DNA of 64,000 nucleotides from Dyadobacter luteus (GTDB taxonomy: Bacteria > Bacteroidota > Bacteroidia > Cytophagales > Spirosomataceae), in contig NZ_QNUL01000001.1 in NCBI RefSeq assembly GCF_003383615.1, forward strand, positions 310,001-374,000, given 5' to 3'. This document shows positions 27,390 through 36,585 of this stretch, piece after piece. How positions within the stretch are numbered: position 1 is the first letter of the stretch; the number at the start of each line of letters is the position of its first letter. The notes below the pieces were generated by a model. It searched no databases and had not been told where the DNA came from. It saw only the letters and a list, made by a program, of their open reading frames with translations. Position numbers and translations under genes: made by a program.

Positions 27390-27403
27390 TTGACATAGAT
27401 CAA
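27390..27403. promoter_or_regulatory. Crp/Fnr-type operator palindrome
   Basis: TTGACATAGATCAA matches the Fnr/Crp-family half-site pattern TTGAT-N4-ATCAA at nine of ten arm positions, and flanking bases extend the symmetry (CTTT on one side, AAAAG on the other). It lies between the Crp/Fnr regulator gene and the efflux operon, centred about 40 bp upstream of the inferred transcription start, as in class II activation. Binding by the adjacent regulator is inference. Confidence 0.6.
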
Positions 27404-27496
27404 AAAGCACCGAAAGAGAGCAAAAAGTGATGTATTGATTAAAGAAGTATTGCGGCAGTAAAACCGCCATTTTAGAAATTTTAAAGAATGGTACTA

Positions 27497-28066
27497 CTAG
27501 GAAAGCCGCCGTGCTCTGATCCGGCTAAGTGTTTCCTGGGTTATGCCCAGATAAGAGGCAATAGCGCCCAATGGAGCACGCTGTAAAATAGAGGGCTGAG
27601 ATTCTTCAAGTTTGATATACCGCTCCTCTGCGCTTAAAAACTGTAGTGCTACAATCCTATCTGAGACCTTTAACAAAAGCTCCCTTAATACATGGTTTTC
27701 AATCAATTGCAATTCGGAGTGTTTCTCCCTGAGCCGTGTCATTTCCTGATAGCTCACTGCATATAAAGCGCAGTCTTCGAGCAGTTCCAGATAATAGCGG
27801 CTTGCCGAATGACCGAAGAAACTATCTGGAACGGTCACAAACTGCTGTTCGGTATAAAAACCATAGGTAACATCTTTGCCTTGTTTGTTGATATAGTACA
27901 TGCGAACCAGCCCACTCTGAATATAATATAGCTGATTGACCACCTGTCCTTGTTTGCAAAGGTGATGCTTGCGGGGATGCTGTTGCTGTTTAAACCCGGT
28001 CACTATTCCGTTCTCCGCTTCGGCAGAAATGGTCGTGATCAGTTTGAAGTAGGTGAGTAAATCCAT
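27497..28066 (-). CDS. Crp/Fnr-family transcriptional regulator
   Basis: About 189 residues from the ATG at 28064-28066; a ten-codon extension would need a TTG start. Residues about 20-130 are a cyclic-nucleotide-binding-like barrel, with KQGQVVNQLYYIQSGLVRMYY as the conserved strand pair (core VNQLYYIQSGLVRMY). The C-terminal winged helix carries the recognition helix in YLGITQETLSRIRAR and ends almost directly after it, as in many Bacteroidota paralogues. No iron-sulfur cysteine cluster typical of Fnr is visible. It precedes the TolC-HlyD-permease operon on the same strand, with a Fnr/Crp-like palindrome in the 166-bp gap, so it is the probable local regulator. Confidence 0.88.
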   Translation of the reverse strand: MDLLTYFKLITTISAEAENGIVTGFKQQQHPRKHHLCKQGQVVNQLYYIQSGLVRMYYINKQGKDVTYGFYTEQQFVTVPDSFFGHSASRYYLELLEDCALYAVSYQEMTRLREKHSELQLIENHVLRELLLKVSDRIVALQFLSAEERYIKLEESQPSILQRAPLGAIASYLGITQETLSRIRARRLS

Positions 28067-28305
28067 AGGTACTTGTTTCTTCTGTAATATGTTCAACTAT
28101 GAGGACATGTCCAAAAACAGGTGCTGTTACACTCATTCTGACCACAGAATAATATCAATATAATCACAGAAAATACAGATCACTATATCACAAAAGAAAG
28201 TATTTACAGGAATCAAATTGCATTATTTGGATTTAATTCAATATTTCATTTGATTGACCTATCTGATATTGAAAGTGTCTCTTGCTACCTAATTGTTATT
28301 CCAAA

Positions 28306-29604
28306 ATGAAAAAAACAATACTTGCCGTTTGCCTTTGCATTGCATCGACCGCCGTTTTTGCCCAGAAACCTAAATCTCAGAGAGTCGGTTTGAAAAAGGA
28401 ATTCGTAGAGGAAATCACTGCACTCGGCTCAAAACCGCAGGTAAAGGCTGCTTTGCAAACCATTCTGGATCTAGAGCCCGAAACCAGAAAAGACCATATA
28501 CTGCTCACCGAGATTCCCGCGCCTCCGTTTGCTGAAGAAGTCCGTGGAAAACAGTATGGTAAAATGCTTTCTGAGATCGGTGTTGATTCATTATGGACGG
28601 ATGCTGTCGGGAATGTGATTGCATTGCGGAAAGGCAAGTCGGGCAAAAAGAAAGTAGTGATTGATGCGCACCTGGACACAGTATTTCCTGAGGGGACTGA
28701 TGTAAAAGTCAGGTATGCGGGGGATACGCTGAAGGCTCCCGGCATCGGAGACGACACGCGCGGACTTGCTATTGTACTTACAGTCTTGAAAGCTTTAAAC
28801 AAAAATAAAATTCAGACAGAGGCCGATGTATATGTAATTGGTACTGTGGGAGAAGAAGGCCTCGGCGACTTACGCGGTGTGAAGCAGCTCTACAGTAAAG
28901 ATGGATTGAAGATTGACTCGCACATTGCTGTTGATGGCGGAGGTGTTGGAAGAATCGTAAACGGTGGCGTGGGTTCACTTCGTTACAAAGTTACATTCAA
29001 AGGTCCGGGCGGACACTCCTACGGTGCTTTCGGATTGGTGAATCCGCATAACGCGTTGGCAAGAGCAATTCACTACTTTACAGTGGAAGCCGATAAATTC
29101 ACTAAAACAGGTGAGAAAACTACTTATAATATTGGTGTAATCGGCGGTGGCACTTCGGTGAATGCCATCCCTTTTGAATCCTGGATGGAAGTGGATATGC
29201 GCTCAGAGAGTCCTGAAAAGTTGAAACAAATTAATCAGCTTTTGCAAACCGCCATCAAACGCGGCCTTGCTGAAGAGAATGCTATCAAAAGAATGGGCGA
29301 AGACCTGACTGTGGATGTAAAAAATGTAGGCGACCGTCCGACGGGCTTTCTGGCTGAAACAGCACCTCTGGTTCAAAGAGCAGCTGCGGTTGCGGACTTT
29401 TTTGGCTCGGTACCAATGCTTGGCATGAGTTCTACCAATGCCAATACTCCCTTGTCTCTGGGCATTCCATGTGTAACGATTGGCGGTGGCGGCACGGGCG
29501 GTAATGCGCACGCGCTGGACGAATGGTGGTATAACGACAAAGGACATCTGGCAATTCAGAATGCGCTTTTGCTGCTGTTAGCTGAAGCTGGCTTCGCCAA
29601 ATAA
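28306..29604 (+). CDS. Secreted M20-family zinc peptidase
   Basis: A 432-residue exported peptidase. I start it at the ATG at 28306 because a signal peptide begins there (MKKTILAVCLCIASTAVFAQ). The M20 zinc-binding core is visible: VVIDAHLDTVFPEG (His ligand and catalytic Asp), PGIGDDTRG (bridging Asp), and GTVGEEGLGD (catalytic Glu and Glu ligand). A dimerisation domain intervenes around GGPGGHSYG-like PGGHSYGAFG, and the last His ligand lies in GNAHALDEWW. It resembles the peptidase T/tripeptidase branch, so it probably cleaves short peptides in the periplasm. The gene stands alone and is divergent from the Crp/Fnr gene. A strong terminator follows. Confidence 0.9.
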   Translation: MKKTILAVCLCIASTAVFAQKPKSQRVGLKKEFVEEITALGSKPQVKAALQTILDLEPETRKDHILLTEIPAPPFAEEVRGKQYGKMLSEIGVDSLWTDAVGNVIALRKGKSGKKKVVIDAHLDTVFPEGTDVKVRYAGDTLKAPGIGDDTRGLAIVLTVLKALNKNKIQTEADVYVIGTVGEEGLGDLRGVKQLYSKDGLKIDSHIAVDGGGVGRIVNGGVGSLRYKVTFKGPGGHSYGAFGLVNPHNALARAIHYFTVEADKFTKTGEKTTYNIGVIGGGTSVNAIPFESWMEVDMRSESPEKLKQINQLLQTAIKRGLAEENAIKRMGEDLTVDVKNVGDRPTGFLAETAPLVQRAAAVADFFGSVPMLGMSSTNANTPLSLGIPCVTIGGGGTGGNAHALDEWWYNDKGHLAIQNALLLLLAEAGFAK

Positions 29605-29634
29605 GATCTGAATTATAAGGAGTTATATAAAAGC

Positions 29635-29666
29635 AAAGGAGACCGCCGGTTAAAGCGATCTCCTTT
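29635..29666. terminator. Bidirectional intrinsic terminator
   Basis: AAAGGAGACCGC (29635-29646) pairs with GCGATCTCCTTT (29655-29666) with one mismatch and an 8-nt loop. It lies between the convergent M20 peptidase and DUF4374 genes, with T-rich tails on both strands. Confidence 0.85.
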
Positions 29667-29685
29667 GTTTGTTTATACCCTAAAC

Positions 29686-30924
29686 TTATTTCGTAGGATG
29701 AGGCGCGATCAACTGCACCTGCACTGATCCTCCTCCATCCAAAGCAAGGCCTCTTTTGAAACCATCCGCTCCGCCGGCAGGATCAAACTCATAGATGTAT
29801 GCCTTTTTGCCAACCGGACTGATACCCGTGTAATATTTGTTGTTGAACACCAACGGCGATCTGACCATACCCACAGGGCTCAAAGGGGTAGTCATAACTG
29901 TCACCGCCTTCGTATTTAGATTCAGCTTTACTACCTGCGCTACATCGTTCAACCGGTCACGTACCGAAGTCATTTTATTTTCGTATTGAACCGTACCGAA
30001 TGCAATCCCGTTTCCAACATAGTTCAATCCCATCAGACAAGCCTGATCACCTACCGGTGTGGTTACATCAAAGAAATAATCCTTATCAAATTCGGCAGCA
30101 CCTTTTTTGATTCTCACTACGCCCGATTTACCTCCCAAACCAGTCCAGAATTTACCAGCACTTACTACGAAATAGTGATTTCCTTCTTCATCCTTGTCAA
30201 CAGAATGCAGATAATCGTAACCTACACTTCCGTTTGTCACGTTTGTAGTAATCACTTTCATATTGGTCATAGAAGGATAATCGTATACCAAAGCTTTTAC
30301 CCCATCAACAACGTACCCCTTGGCTGCCGCGTCGTAGAAGTACCCCCCCATGATAAACTTTCCATTATCAACGAATCCACGTCCCAGGGAAAAGGAAACG
30401 TCCGGTTTGGCAGCATCGTAAGGAACTGTTAAAGTACCTTTATCAATAACAGAGAAATCACTCACGCGTATTCTGGCCCATCCTGCCTGACCTTTATTGG
30501 GATCCAAAGCACCTAATACAAGCAGCGTATTGTCATCAACTACATTCAAAGACATGAAATAGTTAGGAACGATACCGTCGGTGAGTATGTAAGATTTAGG
30601 CGAGATTGTGCCATCAGCTTTCATCTCATATTGAATGAATCTTTTTTCGAGTATATTCATTTGATAAACATATTGCTTATGCCACAAATACCTCGATCCC
30701 TGCGCTTCAATCCCCTTCCCTTTTAATGTGAGACTATCCTTATCGTTCATCAAAGAAGGCACAGATGCTATGTATTGATCCGGGCTTTGCAACCATGCTG
30801 ATATAGCAAAGTGCTGCTCTGAGGGTGCTACTTCTTCAGATTTATTGTCATCATTACTGCAAGAGAGAAGGCCAAAACTGGCAATCCCCACAAGCATCCA
30901 CAACCTGATTATGTTCTTTTTCAT
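29686..30924 (-). CDS. DUF4374 lipoprotein, XusB-like (first paralogue)
   Basis: A 412-residue lipoprotein: the signal MKKNIIRLWMLVGIASFGLLSCSND has its lipobox at LLSC, and an acidic S/D/E-rich stretch follows, typical of surface export in Bacteroidota. The body shows repeated beta-strand blades of the DUF4374 propeller family (for example SLNVVDDNTLLVLGALD, then YLHSVDKDEEGNHYFVV and FNNKYYTGISPVG). In Bacteroides thetaiotaomicron a DUF4374 protein, XusB, is a surface lipoprotein that binds ferric siderophore for the TonB receptor XusA. It is the last gene of the operon, 11 bp after the TonB-dependent receptor. A second DUF4374 paralogue sits near the operon start. Confidence 0.82.
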   Translation of the reverse strand: MKKNIIRLWMLVGIASFGLLSCSNDDNKSEEVAPSEQHFAISAWLQSPDQYIASVPSLMNDKDSLTLKGKGIEAQGSRYLWHKQYVYQMNILEKRFIQYEMKADGTISPKSYILTDGIVPNYFMSLNVVDDNTLLVLGALDPNKGQAGWARIRVSDFSVIDKGTLTVPYDAAKPDVSFSLGRGFVDNGKFIMGGYFYDAAAKGYVVDGVKALVYDYPSMTNMKVITTNVTNGSVGYDYLHSVDKDEEGNHYFVVSAGKFWTGLGGKSGVVRIKKGAAEFDKDYFFDVTTPVGDQACLMGLNYVGNGIAFGTVQYENKMTSVRDRLNDVAQVVKLNLNTKAVTVMTTPLSPVGMVRSPLVFNNKYYTGISPVGKKAYIYEFDPAGGADGFKRGLALDGGGSVQVQLIAPHPTK

Positions 30925-30935
30925 TATTAATTGAT

Positions 30936-33326
30936 TTATTGATTATGTAAAAAGTACCTGATATTCAAACTCATAAAACGCCCTGGCTTTTGCAGTAAAT
31001 AGTTATCATAAACCTGGCGATCAAAAATATTACGGCATTCCAGACTCACGCTCAACGCATTTTGCAACACACTGTAGGTCACTCCGGCATTGCCAAGAAA
31101 TTGTGTAGGAATTCTTTTTTTAGTAGACCGGTCGCCCAGGCTTGGCCAGCTAAGAAAAAAGCCCTGGACATAATCGGTGCCTGCATAAAAACTCAGATCG
31201 CCGGAAGCTCCGAAAGCGGATGGATATTTGAGCCGGATTTCTCCATTCGCCATCAGCGAAGGCATATTTTTCATTTTGTCGTTGTAGACAATGTTGCGGG
31301 CACCTGATGCAGTAAAACGCTGTCTGTTGCGGACATCCTGATAGGTTACTGCTGCGTTGACTTCCAGCCAGTTCTTACGGGCATACCTGACAGACAGGTC
31401 GCCTCCCTTACTTCTTAACTTATCAATATTCTCATACCTCGCAGTACCATACAGATCTCCTTCTCCCAACCATATCAGATCACGGGTATCACGGAAGAAT
31501 AGTCCGAGTTCATAGCTCCATTTATCAGTATCCGTTCGGAATGATTGGGATATGCCTGCATTCACATTGCTACTTTTTTCAGGCCTGAGGCCAGGCGCAT
31601 TCAGAATCGTATTTCCATTTCCCATCAGCTCCACGCCGTCGGGCATACGTGCAGTACTTTCAAAGGAGAGTTTCACCAGACTTCTCTGATTCAACTGAAA
31701 CTTAGATCCCAAACCCGCTCCCCAATTGTTGCTTTCTGAGAAATAAGGAATCAGTTCCTTTTGCGCGCCGCCATTGTAATTGTATATGTTCGTACGAGCT
31801 GAGTAGCCAAAATTCTTGACAAAAAACAAATTAGTCCAACGCTGGTCTAAAAGAACTGCTTGGTACGACAGCGCCGCGGCATGCCGGTTCAGGTGCTGCG
31901 GCTCCCGAAAAGGTATTGCCCATTCGGCTGTTTCGAGAGGGTCATTACCCGTCCTGCGTGTCGTGTTGAAAGAGAAACTTGCTGCGATTGTGTGATGCGG
32001 ATTAATAACATAGGAGCCGCTGGAGATCAGCATGGCATTACGATCTCGAAACTCATACCGGGATTTCTGAGCACGTATACCGTTCAGTTCTCCCGGTGTC
32101 TGCCCTATAATGGTCTGAGCCCAATTGTACTTCCTCGAACTTGTATCGGTGGTCTGCGCTTGCATCCGGTTCATCACACCGTAAATATCCAGACTAAAAC
32201 CTTTCGCATTCTTTTTGGAATACCTGATAGAGGGAGCCAGAAGCTTTTCTGCATAACGCACCTCACCGTATACAAACGCCATCGTACGGCCGGTCTGCAC
32301 GCCTTTATCCATGTCAGAACCGATCACTCCGAACATCAGCGCATCTGCCCAGGGCTTACCGGTGATGCCGGCTTCTGCCTTTACATTGACTGCACGAAAA
32401 TCATCATTAAAGCGTCTGTATTTCTTGCCGGCAATGGGCTTCCCGAATTCATCGGCGACTTCAACAGTAGGCCCCCATACTCTGTAATTATTTTCAGAAG
32501 AGCGGTAAGAACTGCTCAACTGAAAAGTGAGCCCGTTTTTTTGACGCCATTTTCCGGAGAGCTCCGCCTTATGCGTCTGAAAAGATCCGATGCTGTAAGA
32601 CACATCCAGATAGTCGCCCAGATCCTTTCGAGTGATCAGATTCACAGAGCCTCCAAGTGCATCCCCGCTGAGTTCTATGGGCGTTACTCCTTTATAAACC
32701 TCAATATGGTCGAGTGAGTTAACAGGAAAGTTTTGAATGCTATAGCCTGTTCCATACGCCTCCATAGGTATACCGTCCACAAAGAATCGCACCGATTTTC
32801 CCGATAGACCATGTATAGAATAATTAAACTCCGAACCCATGCCTCCGCTTTCTCTTACTCTTATTCCCGGCATAGCGTCCAAAAGCCTGTTAATTTCCAG
32901 GTTCCTTCCCGCGATGCCCTTCAAATCCAGTACATCCACTGCAAAGACCCGTTCTTTTACCTGGCTGATATCTGTTTTACCAAGAACCGTTACCTCACCT
33001 AAATTTTTCATATCTGCCTGTAATCTGAAGGTTTCACCCGAAGTAGCATGATTTACACTGATCTCTACGCGCTCGGTTTTAAAACCTACACTACTGATTA
33101 TCAATGTGAATTTCCCGAAAGAAAGTGGCAAACTGAATGTACCATCAGTATCCGTAATCGTATGTTGCCTACCATCCAGCACTTTTACAGACGCTCCCAC
33201 AACAGCCTTTTCTGCTTCGTCCAGCACTTTGCCAGTGAAAGAGTGCGTTTGCTGTGCGAATGTTTTCCCTAAACATATAATGCAGAAAGTGAACAACAGG
33301 ATACTATGTTGGCTCAAACGAATCAC
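30936..33326 (-). CDS. TonB-dependent outer-membrane receptor, XusA-like siderophore type
   Basis: A 796-residue receptor with signal peptide ending near FAQQ. A carboxypeptidase-regulatory-like beta-sandwich (about 27-105) is followed by the plug (about 120-230, with INRLLDAMPGIRVRESGG and YKGVTPIELSGDALGGSVNLITRKD; core GGSVNLITRKD). A 22-stranded barrel runs to the C-terminal aromatic signature RFMSLNIRYFLHN. No N-terminal STN signalling domain is present. Translation appears to start at a GTG (33324-33326) that overlaps the PepSY gene stop by 4 bp. The neighbours suggest import of a ferric siderophore through the outer membrane. The ECF sigma factor at the operon start probably controls it. 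Confidence 0.88.
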   Translation of the reverse strand: MIRLSQHSILLFTFCIICLGKTFAQQTHSFTGKVLDEAEKAVVGASVKVLDGRQHTITDTDGTFSLPLSFGKFTLIISSVGFKTERVEISVNHATSGETFRLQADMKNLGEVTVLGKTDISQVKERVFAVDVLDLKGIAGRNLEINRLLDAMPGIRVRESGGMGSEFNYSIHGLSGKSVRFFVDGIPMEAYGTGYSIQNFPVNSLDHIEVYKGVTPIELSGDALGGSVNLITRKDLGDYLDVSYSIGSFQTHKAELSGKWRQKNGLTFQLSSSYRSSENNYRVWGPTVEVADEFGKPIAGKKYRRFNDDFRAVNVKAEAGITGKPWADALMFGVIGSDMDKGVQTGRTMAFVYGEVRYAEKLLAPSIRYSKKNAKGFSLDIYGVMNRMQAQTTDTSSRKYNWAQTIIGQTPGELNGIRAQKSRYEFRDRNAMLISSGSYVINPHHTIAASFSFNTTRRTGNDPLETAEWAIPFREPQHLNRHAAALSYQAVLLDQRWTNLFFVKNFGYSARTNIYNYNGGAQKELIPYFSESNNWGAGLGSKFQLNQRSLVKLSFESTARMPDGVELMGNGNTILNAPGLRPEKSSNVNAGISQSFRTDTDKWSYELGLFFRDTRDLIWLGEGDLYGTARYENIDKLRSKGGDLSVRYARKNWLEVNAAVTYQDVRNRQRFTASGARNIVYNDKMKNMPSLMANGEIRLKYPSAFGASGDLSFYAGTDYVQGFFLSWPSLGDRSTKKRIPTQFLGNAGVTYSVLQNALSVSLECRNIFDRQVYDNYLLQKPGRFMSLNIRYFLHNQ

Positions 33327-34627
33327 GATATAGACAAAAGAATGTTTTCAATTAAAAAAAGCAGCGCCAAACAGATCGCTTTTGTCGAAATCTGCATAGC
33401 TCCTGGCTTCACCTGTGATTTAGACTTGCGATTTTTCTTACCAAATCCTTTTCTGTTAAACCAGACAATGAAACCTGTTACCGGCAAAGAAGCGCCGATC
33501 AGCGAACAGACAAACGCCAGGATTTTACCAGGCAAACCCAATATGGTTCCAATGTGAATGTCGTAGTTCATTCGGCGAAGCTTTGCTCCCGCAGAAGCCT
33601 GTTCAAAGCTTTTATCGAATACCTCAAAGAACTCTAACCGCTTCAAAGTATGCCTGTCGAATGTGTGACGGGCCACATCATAAAACCTGCCCGGTGCGGG
33701 ATAGGTACGTATGCTGATGGTGGAATGCGCCTGTGTAGAATCCGGAAAAGCGTAATAAAATCCTCCTGATGAAGGATTCTCAGTGATCATTCTTTCCCAT
33801 ACCAGATCCAGCGCCTGATTATAGGAATAATGCTTTCCCTGCTGCGTTGTGTCTGAGCTTACGCGCTTCCACTCCGGTTCGCTTTCACCGCCTGAAGTAA
33901 CCCAGTACAGCCCTTTGCTATACCACGCGATTCCATAAACCATTCCGGAGAGTGCCAGCGCGAGTGAGACAAGCAATGCATAAAAACCAAGAACGTTGTG
34001 GAGATCAAGGTTAATTCTTTTCCAGCCAGCCTTCCATTTGATGTTGAAACTTTTCTGACGAGAAGCCGCATTCCATTTGGCCGGATACCACCAGATCAGC
34101 CCGGTAATCAGCAAAATCACAAAGACCAACGTTCCATAATTGACCAATGGCTGCCCGATTTCGTGGGGTAACCATATATGGCGATGACCAACCAAAATCC
34201 AATCAAAAAAAGCTGTTTCGCCTTTTTTATAAGTTGTTTTTCCCTGAATATGTCCGTCGTAGGGATTCAGATAAAGTATATACCTTTCAGAATCGGCTTC
34301 CGTTCCCACTCCCACTCTCACCGCTGTTCCTTGCTGGTAGTAAGCGTAGGTTGTTTTGCTTTCAGGATACGCGGTTGCAGCTATTGATAACACTTTCGAA
34401 GGCTCGACAACTGCCTCATTGCGAACCTCCACCCGCATGGAAGGTTCAAACCAGCGCATGATTTCTTCATTAAAAACCCAGATGGCACCAGTAAGGCATA
34501 CCACAAACACCACAATGCCTGAAGCCAGACCAAGCCATAAATGCAGCCACTTATTCACTCTTCGCAGAGCTGTTTTTCCGGACTTTTTTGGCGCTGTATT
34601 GCGCATCTGCTTAAAATCAGAACTCAT
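33323..34627 (-). CDS. PepSY-domain inner-membrane protein, XusC-like
   Basis: A 434-residue membrane protein with about four transmembrane helices: HLWLGLASGIVVFVVCLTGAIW near residue 30 (core LWLGLASGIVVFVVCLTG), YGTLVFVILLITGLIWWYP near 165, LHNVLGFYALLVSLALALSG near 215, and a final one near 365. PepSY-like periplasmic segments lie between them. The family often acts as a ferric-siderophore reductase; in the xus system XusC is the inner-membrane partner. It lies 84 bp after the second DUF4374 gene and overlaps the TonB receptor start by 4 bp. It probably reduces or imports iron delivered by the receptor. Confidence 0.85.
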   Translation of the reverse strand: MSSDFKQMRNTAPKKSGKTALRRVNKWLHLWLGLASGIVVFVVCLTGAIWVFNEEIMRWFEPSMRVEVRNEAVVEPSKVLSIAATAYPESKTTYAYYQQGTAVRVGVGTEADSERYILYLNPYDGHIQGKTTYKKGETAFFDWILVGHRHIWLPHEIGQPLVNYGTLVFVILLITGLIWWYPAKWNAASRQKSFNIKWKAGWKRINLDLHNVLGFYALLVSLALALSGMVYGIAWYSKGLYWVTSGGESEPEWKRVSSDTTQQGKHYSYNQALDLVWERMITENPSSGGFYYAFPDSTQAHSTISIRTYPAPGRFYDVARHTFDRHTLKRLEFFEVFDKSFEQASAGAKLRRMNYDIHIGTILGLPGKILAFVCSLIGASLPVTGFIVWFNRKGFGKKNRKSKSQVKPGAMQISTKAICLALLFLIENILLSIS

Positions 34628-34711
34628 GATTTTCTTTCAATTTCACACACACTTATCCTGACAGAAACTAATGGTTTCGTCTCAAAACAAAAATTTATCT
34701 GAATTGGATAT

Positions 34712-35899
34712 TTAAAAGGCCAACAGCCCGCTCAGGTATTCTGCACCATGGTATACGAGGCCTTTCTTCACAGTTCCTGTATCTGCATCATAGATGTACA
34801 AGGCATTTTCTCCGTTTTCAGCATTGATGGCAATAGCCACTTTCCCGTTTTTTAGTCGTTCCAATGCCCTTCTGGGATATTTACTCAATGGCACATCCAG
34901 CTTTTTCAGCGATTTTGATTTAAGATCTGCTTCGTAATAACTGATCACATAGCCTTGCTGATAATCCTTGTATGCCTTCACAAGAGAGCTTTCAAAAACC
35001 TGAACAACCACTTTATCACTCCCCGCATAGATCATCCCGCCTGAATGGTTGCCATTCAATTGCGCACTCAGATTCAAAAAATAGCTTTTATCGAAATCCG
35101 TTTCCCCCTTTCTGATCCGAACAATACCAGATGGCAGAGATTCATTACCACCCCAGTAATTGGAATTGGAGGAAACAATATAAAGATCACCATGCTCCGT
35201 AAAAGCATGGGAAGACACTACGCTATAGCCGAGGCAAGCCGTATTCTCAGTGGATATGGTCTTTTCATACGTCATATCCTGTGCATTAAAAATAGCCAAA
35301 TTCGCCTTGCCGTAAGCATGATTCTGCTCATCAGCGTGAATGTACGGCACCAGCACTTTTCCTTCCTTCACGATATACATGCTGGGTGAAGCCACGCTCC
35401 CTTTCGTAACCGGAAGCTTTATCTTCCCGCTGACCACCTCTGTCATATCAGAAGTATTGATAATCTGATAAGCAAAAAGACTGTCGCTTACCTGCCGTGG
35501 AGCTGTGCTCACCAAAAGGCGATCCTGATCCAGAAAAGCCGATATTGGACCTCCTAAAAGGCCTGTATTAGGGACGGAGCCTTTCTCTTCCAGACTATTG
35601 TCAGCTCTTACCGCATAACGGGTGAGCTTCTCTTTCGAATTTAAATAAACGAAACCATCTTTTCCCGCAACCAATACGCTATTAGGAACTTGGGGAATAG
35701 GTCTTGCATTACTGATATCCGCCACACCGCTTTCCGGAGTGCGAACTACCTGAAATGGATATGCTGACTGAGCAGGCAAACTCAACGACAAAATATATTG
35801 CCCTTCATGATCATGCGACGTATTATCCGTTTTACTTTGCCCGCAGGAATTCATGAGCAAGGCCACCAAAAAACAGGGAAGTAAAAAATTCTTTCGCAT
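34712..35899 (-). CDS. DUF4374 lipoprotein, XusB-like (second paralogue)
   Basis: A 395-residue lipoprotein with signal LPCFLVALLMNSCGQSK (lipidation Cys near residue 19) and the same propeller-like repeats as the paralogue 5 kb away (for example VPYIHADEQNHAYGKANLAIF, and GDLYIVSSNSNYWGGNE). The start overlaps the anti-sigma gene stop (TGATG), so the two are coupled. Two divergent XusB-like binding proteins flanking one receptor and one PepSY protein suggest that the system either handles two ligands or uses a two-protein surface complex. Siderophore binding is inferred from the XusB family. Confidence 0.8.
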   Translation of the reverse strand: MRKNFLLPCFLVALLMNSCGQSKTDNTSHDHEGQYILSLSLPAQSAYPFQVVRTPESGVADISNARPIPQVPNSVLVAGKDGFVYLNSKEKLTRYAVRADNSLEEKGSVPNTGLLGGPISAFLDQDRLLVSTAPRQVSDSLFAYQIINTSDMTEVVSGKIKLPVTKGSVASPSMYIVKEGKVLVPYIHADEQNHAYGKANLAIFNAQDMTYEKTISTENTACLGYSVVSSHAFTEHGDLYIVSSNSNYWGGNESLPSGIVRIRKGETDFDKSYFLNLSAQLNGNHSGGMIYAGSDKVVVQVFESSLVKAYKDYQQGYVISYYEADLKSKSLKKLDVPLSKYPRRALERLKNGKVAIAINAENGENALYIYDADTGTVKKGLVYHGAEYLSGLLAF

Positions 35900-36558
35900 C
35901 AGATTTCTAAAACTTCAAGTGCTTTTTGCTGTAACGGAAGCGGCAGATCGAAAATCCTGTCTTCTTCCACAACCACGAGTTCATCAGACTTAAAATGATA
36001 TTGAAAGGCGACATAACGCGTATCCTTTCTTGCTTTTAAAAGTATAGACTTGTTTTGATGGCTATCGTTAACACAGCTCAGGTTCAACCTCATGTCAATA
36101 TCTTCTTTCGAAGTATTGTGAATACGCACATTTCCGCAGAATACCAGATTAGCGCTATTGGAAACCACGCCGGGCACAACCCGCGCTGCCGCTTGCGGAG
36201 GCAGGTTCAGCTGAAGGCCATTGGCATCAAAAGCCTCATAGTGCTGAGATACATTGCGCACTACGTAGTCCTGTGTCACGATTTTCCAACCAATACCACC
36301 CAGTGTCACCAGTACCATGCATGCCGCGGCCAGATATGTTGACCACGGATTGAAGGAACGAACTAATCCTTGCCGGATATAGAACGATACATTCTGCCAC
36401 GATTCGGATAGTAGCCGTTTTTCATCCGCAACAGGTTTCCGAAGCCAAAGCTCTACACGGGCTTTTTCCTCAGGTGTGCATGTTCCGGCAAAATATCTAT
36501 CCAGTAAATCCTCGTCCATGTTCAGGTTTGTATAATAACCAGTAACCTGAACAGACAT
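35899..36558 (-). CDS. FecR-like anti-sigma factor, atypical and short
   Basis: A protein of 206-219 residues; homology to the FecR N-terminus begins at MDEDLLDRYFAGTCTPEEKARVELWL, so the internal ATG at 36517-36519 may be the true start. A single membrane-spanning segment (STYLAAACMVLVTLGGIGWK) separates the cytoplasmic sigma-binding part from about 115 periplasmic residues. The periplasmic part does not resemble the usual FecR plus DUF4974 domains. It has short beta-strands and two cysteines (LVFCGNVRI, LSCVNDSH). It follows the ECF sigma gene by 27 bp and overlaps the DUF4374 gene. The role as anti-sigma factor is inferred from context and the N-terminus. Confidence 0.65.
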   Translation of the reverse strand: MSVQVTGYYTNLNMDEDLLDRYFAGTCTPEEKARVELWLRKPVADEKRLLSESWQNVSFYIRQGLVRSFNPWSTYLAAACMVLVTLGGIGWKIVTQDYVVRNVSQHYEAFDANGLQLNLPPQAAARVVPGVVSNSANLVFCGNVRIHNTSKEDIDMRLNLSCVNDSHQNKSILLKARKDTRYVAFQYHFKSDELVVVEEDRIFDLPLPLQQKALEVLEI

Positions 36559-36585
36559 TTAGTCCTAGTGAGAAAAAAATATTTT

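Noticed and set aside
31860-32717. 285-codon plus-strand frame opposite the TonB receptor
   Set aside because: It lies entirely antisense to a well-supported receptor gene and has no family resemblance, signal or plausible spacing.
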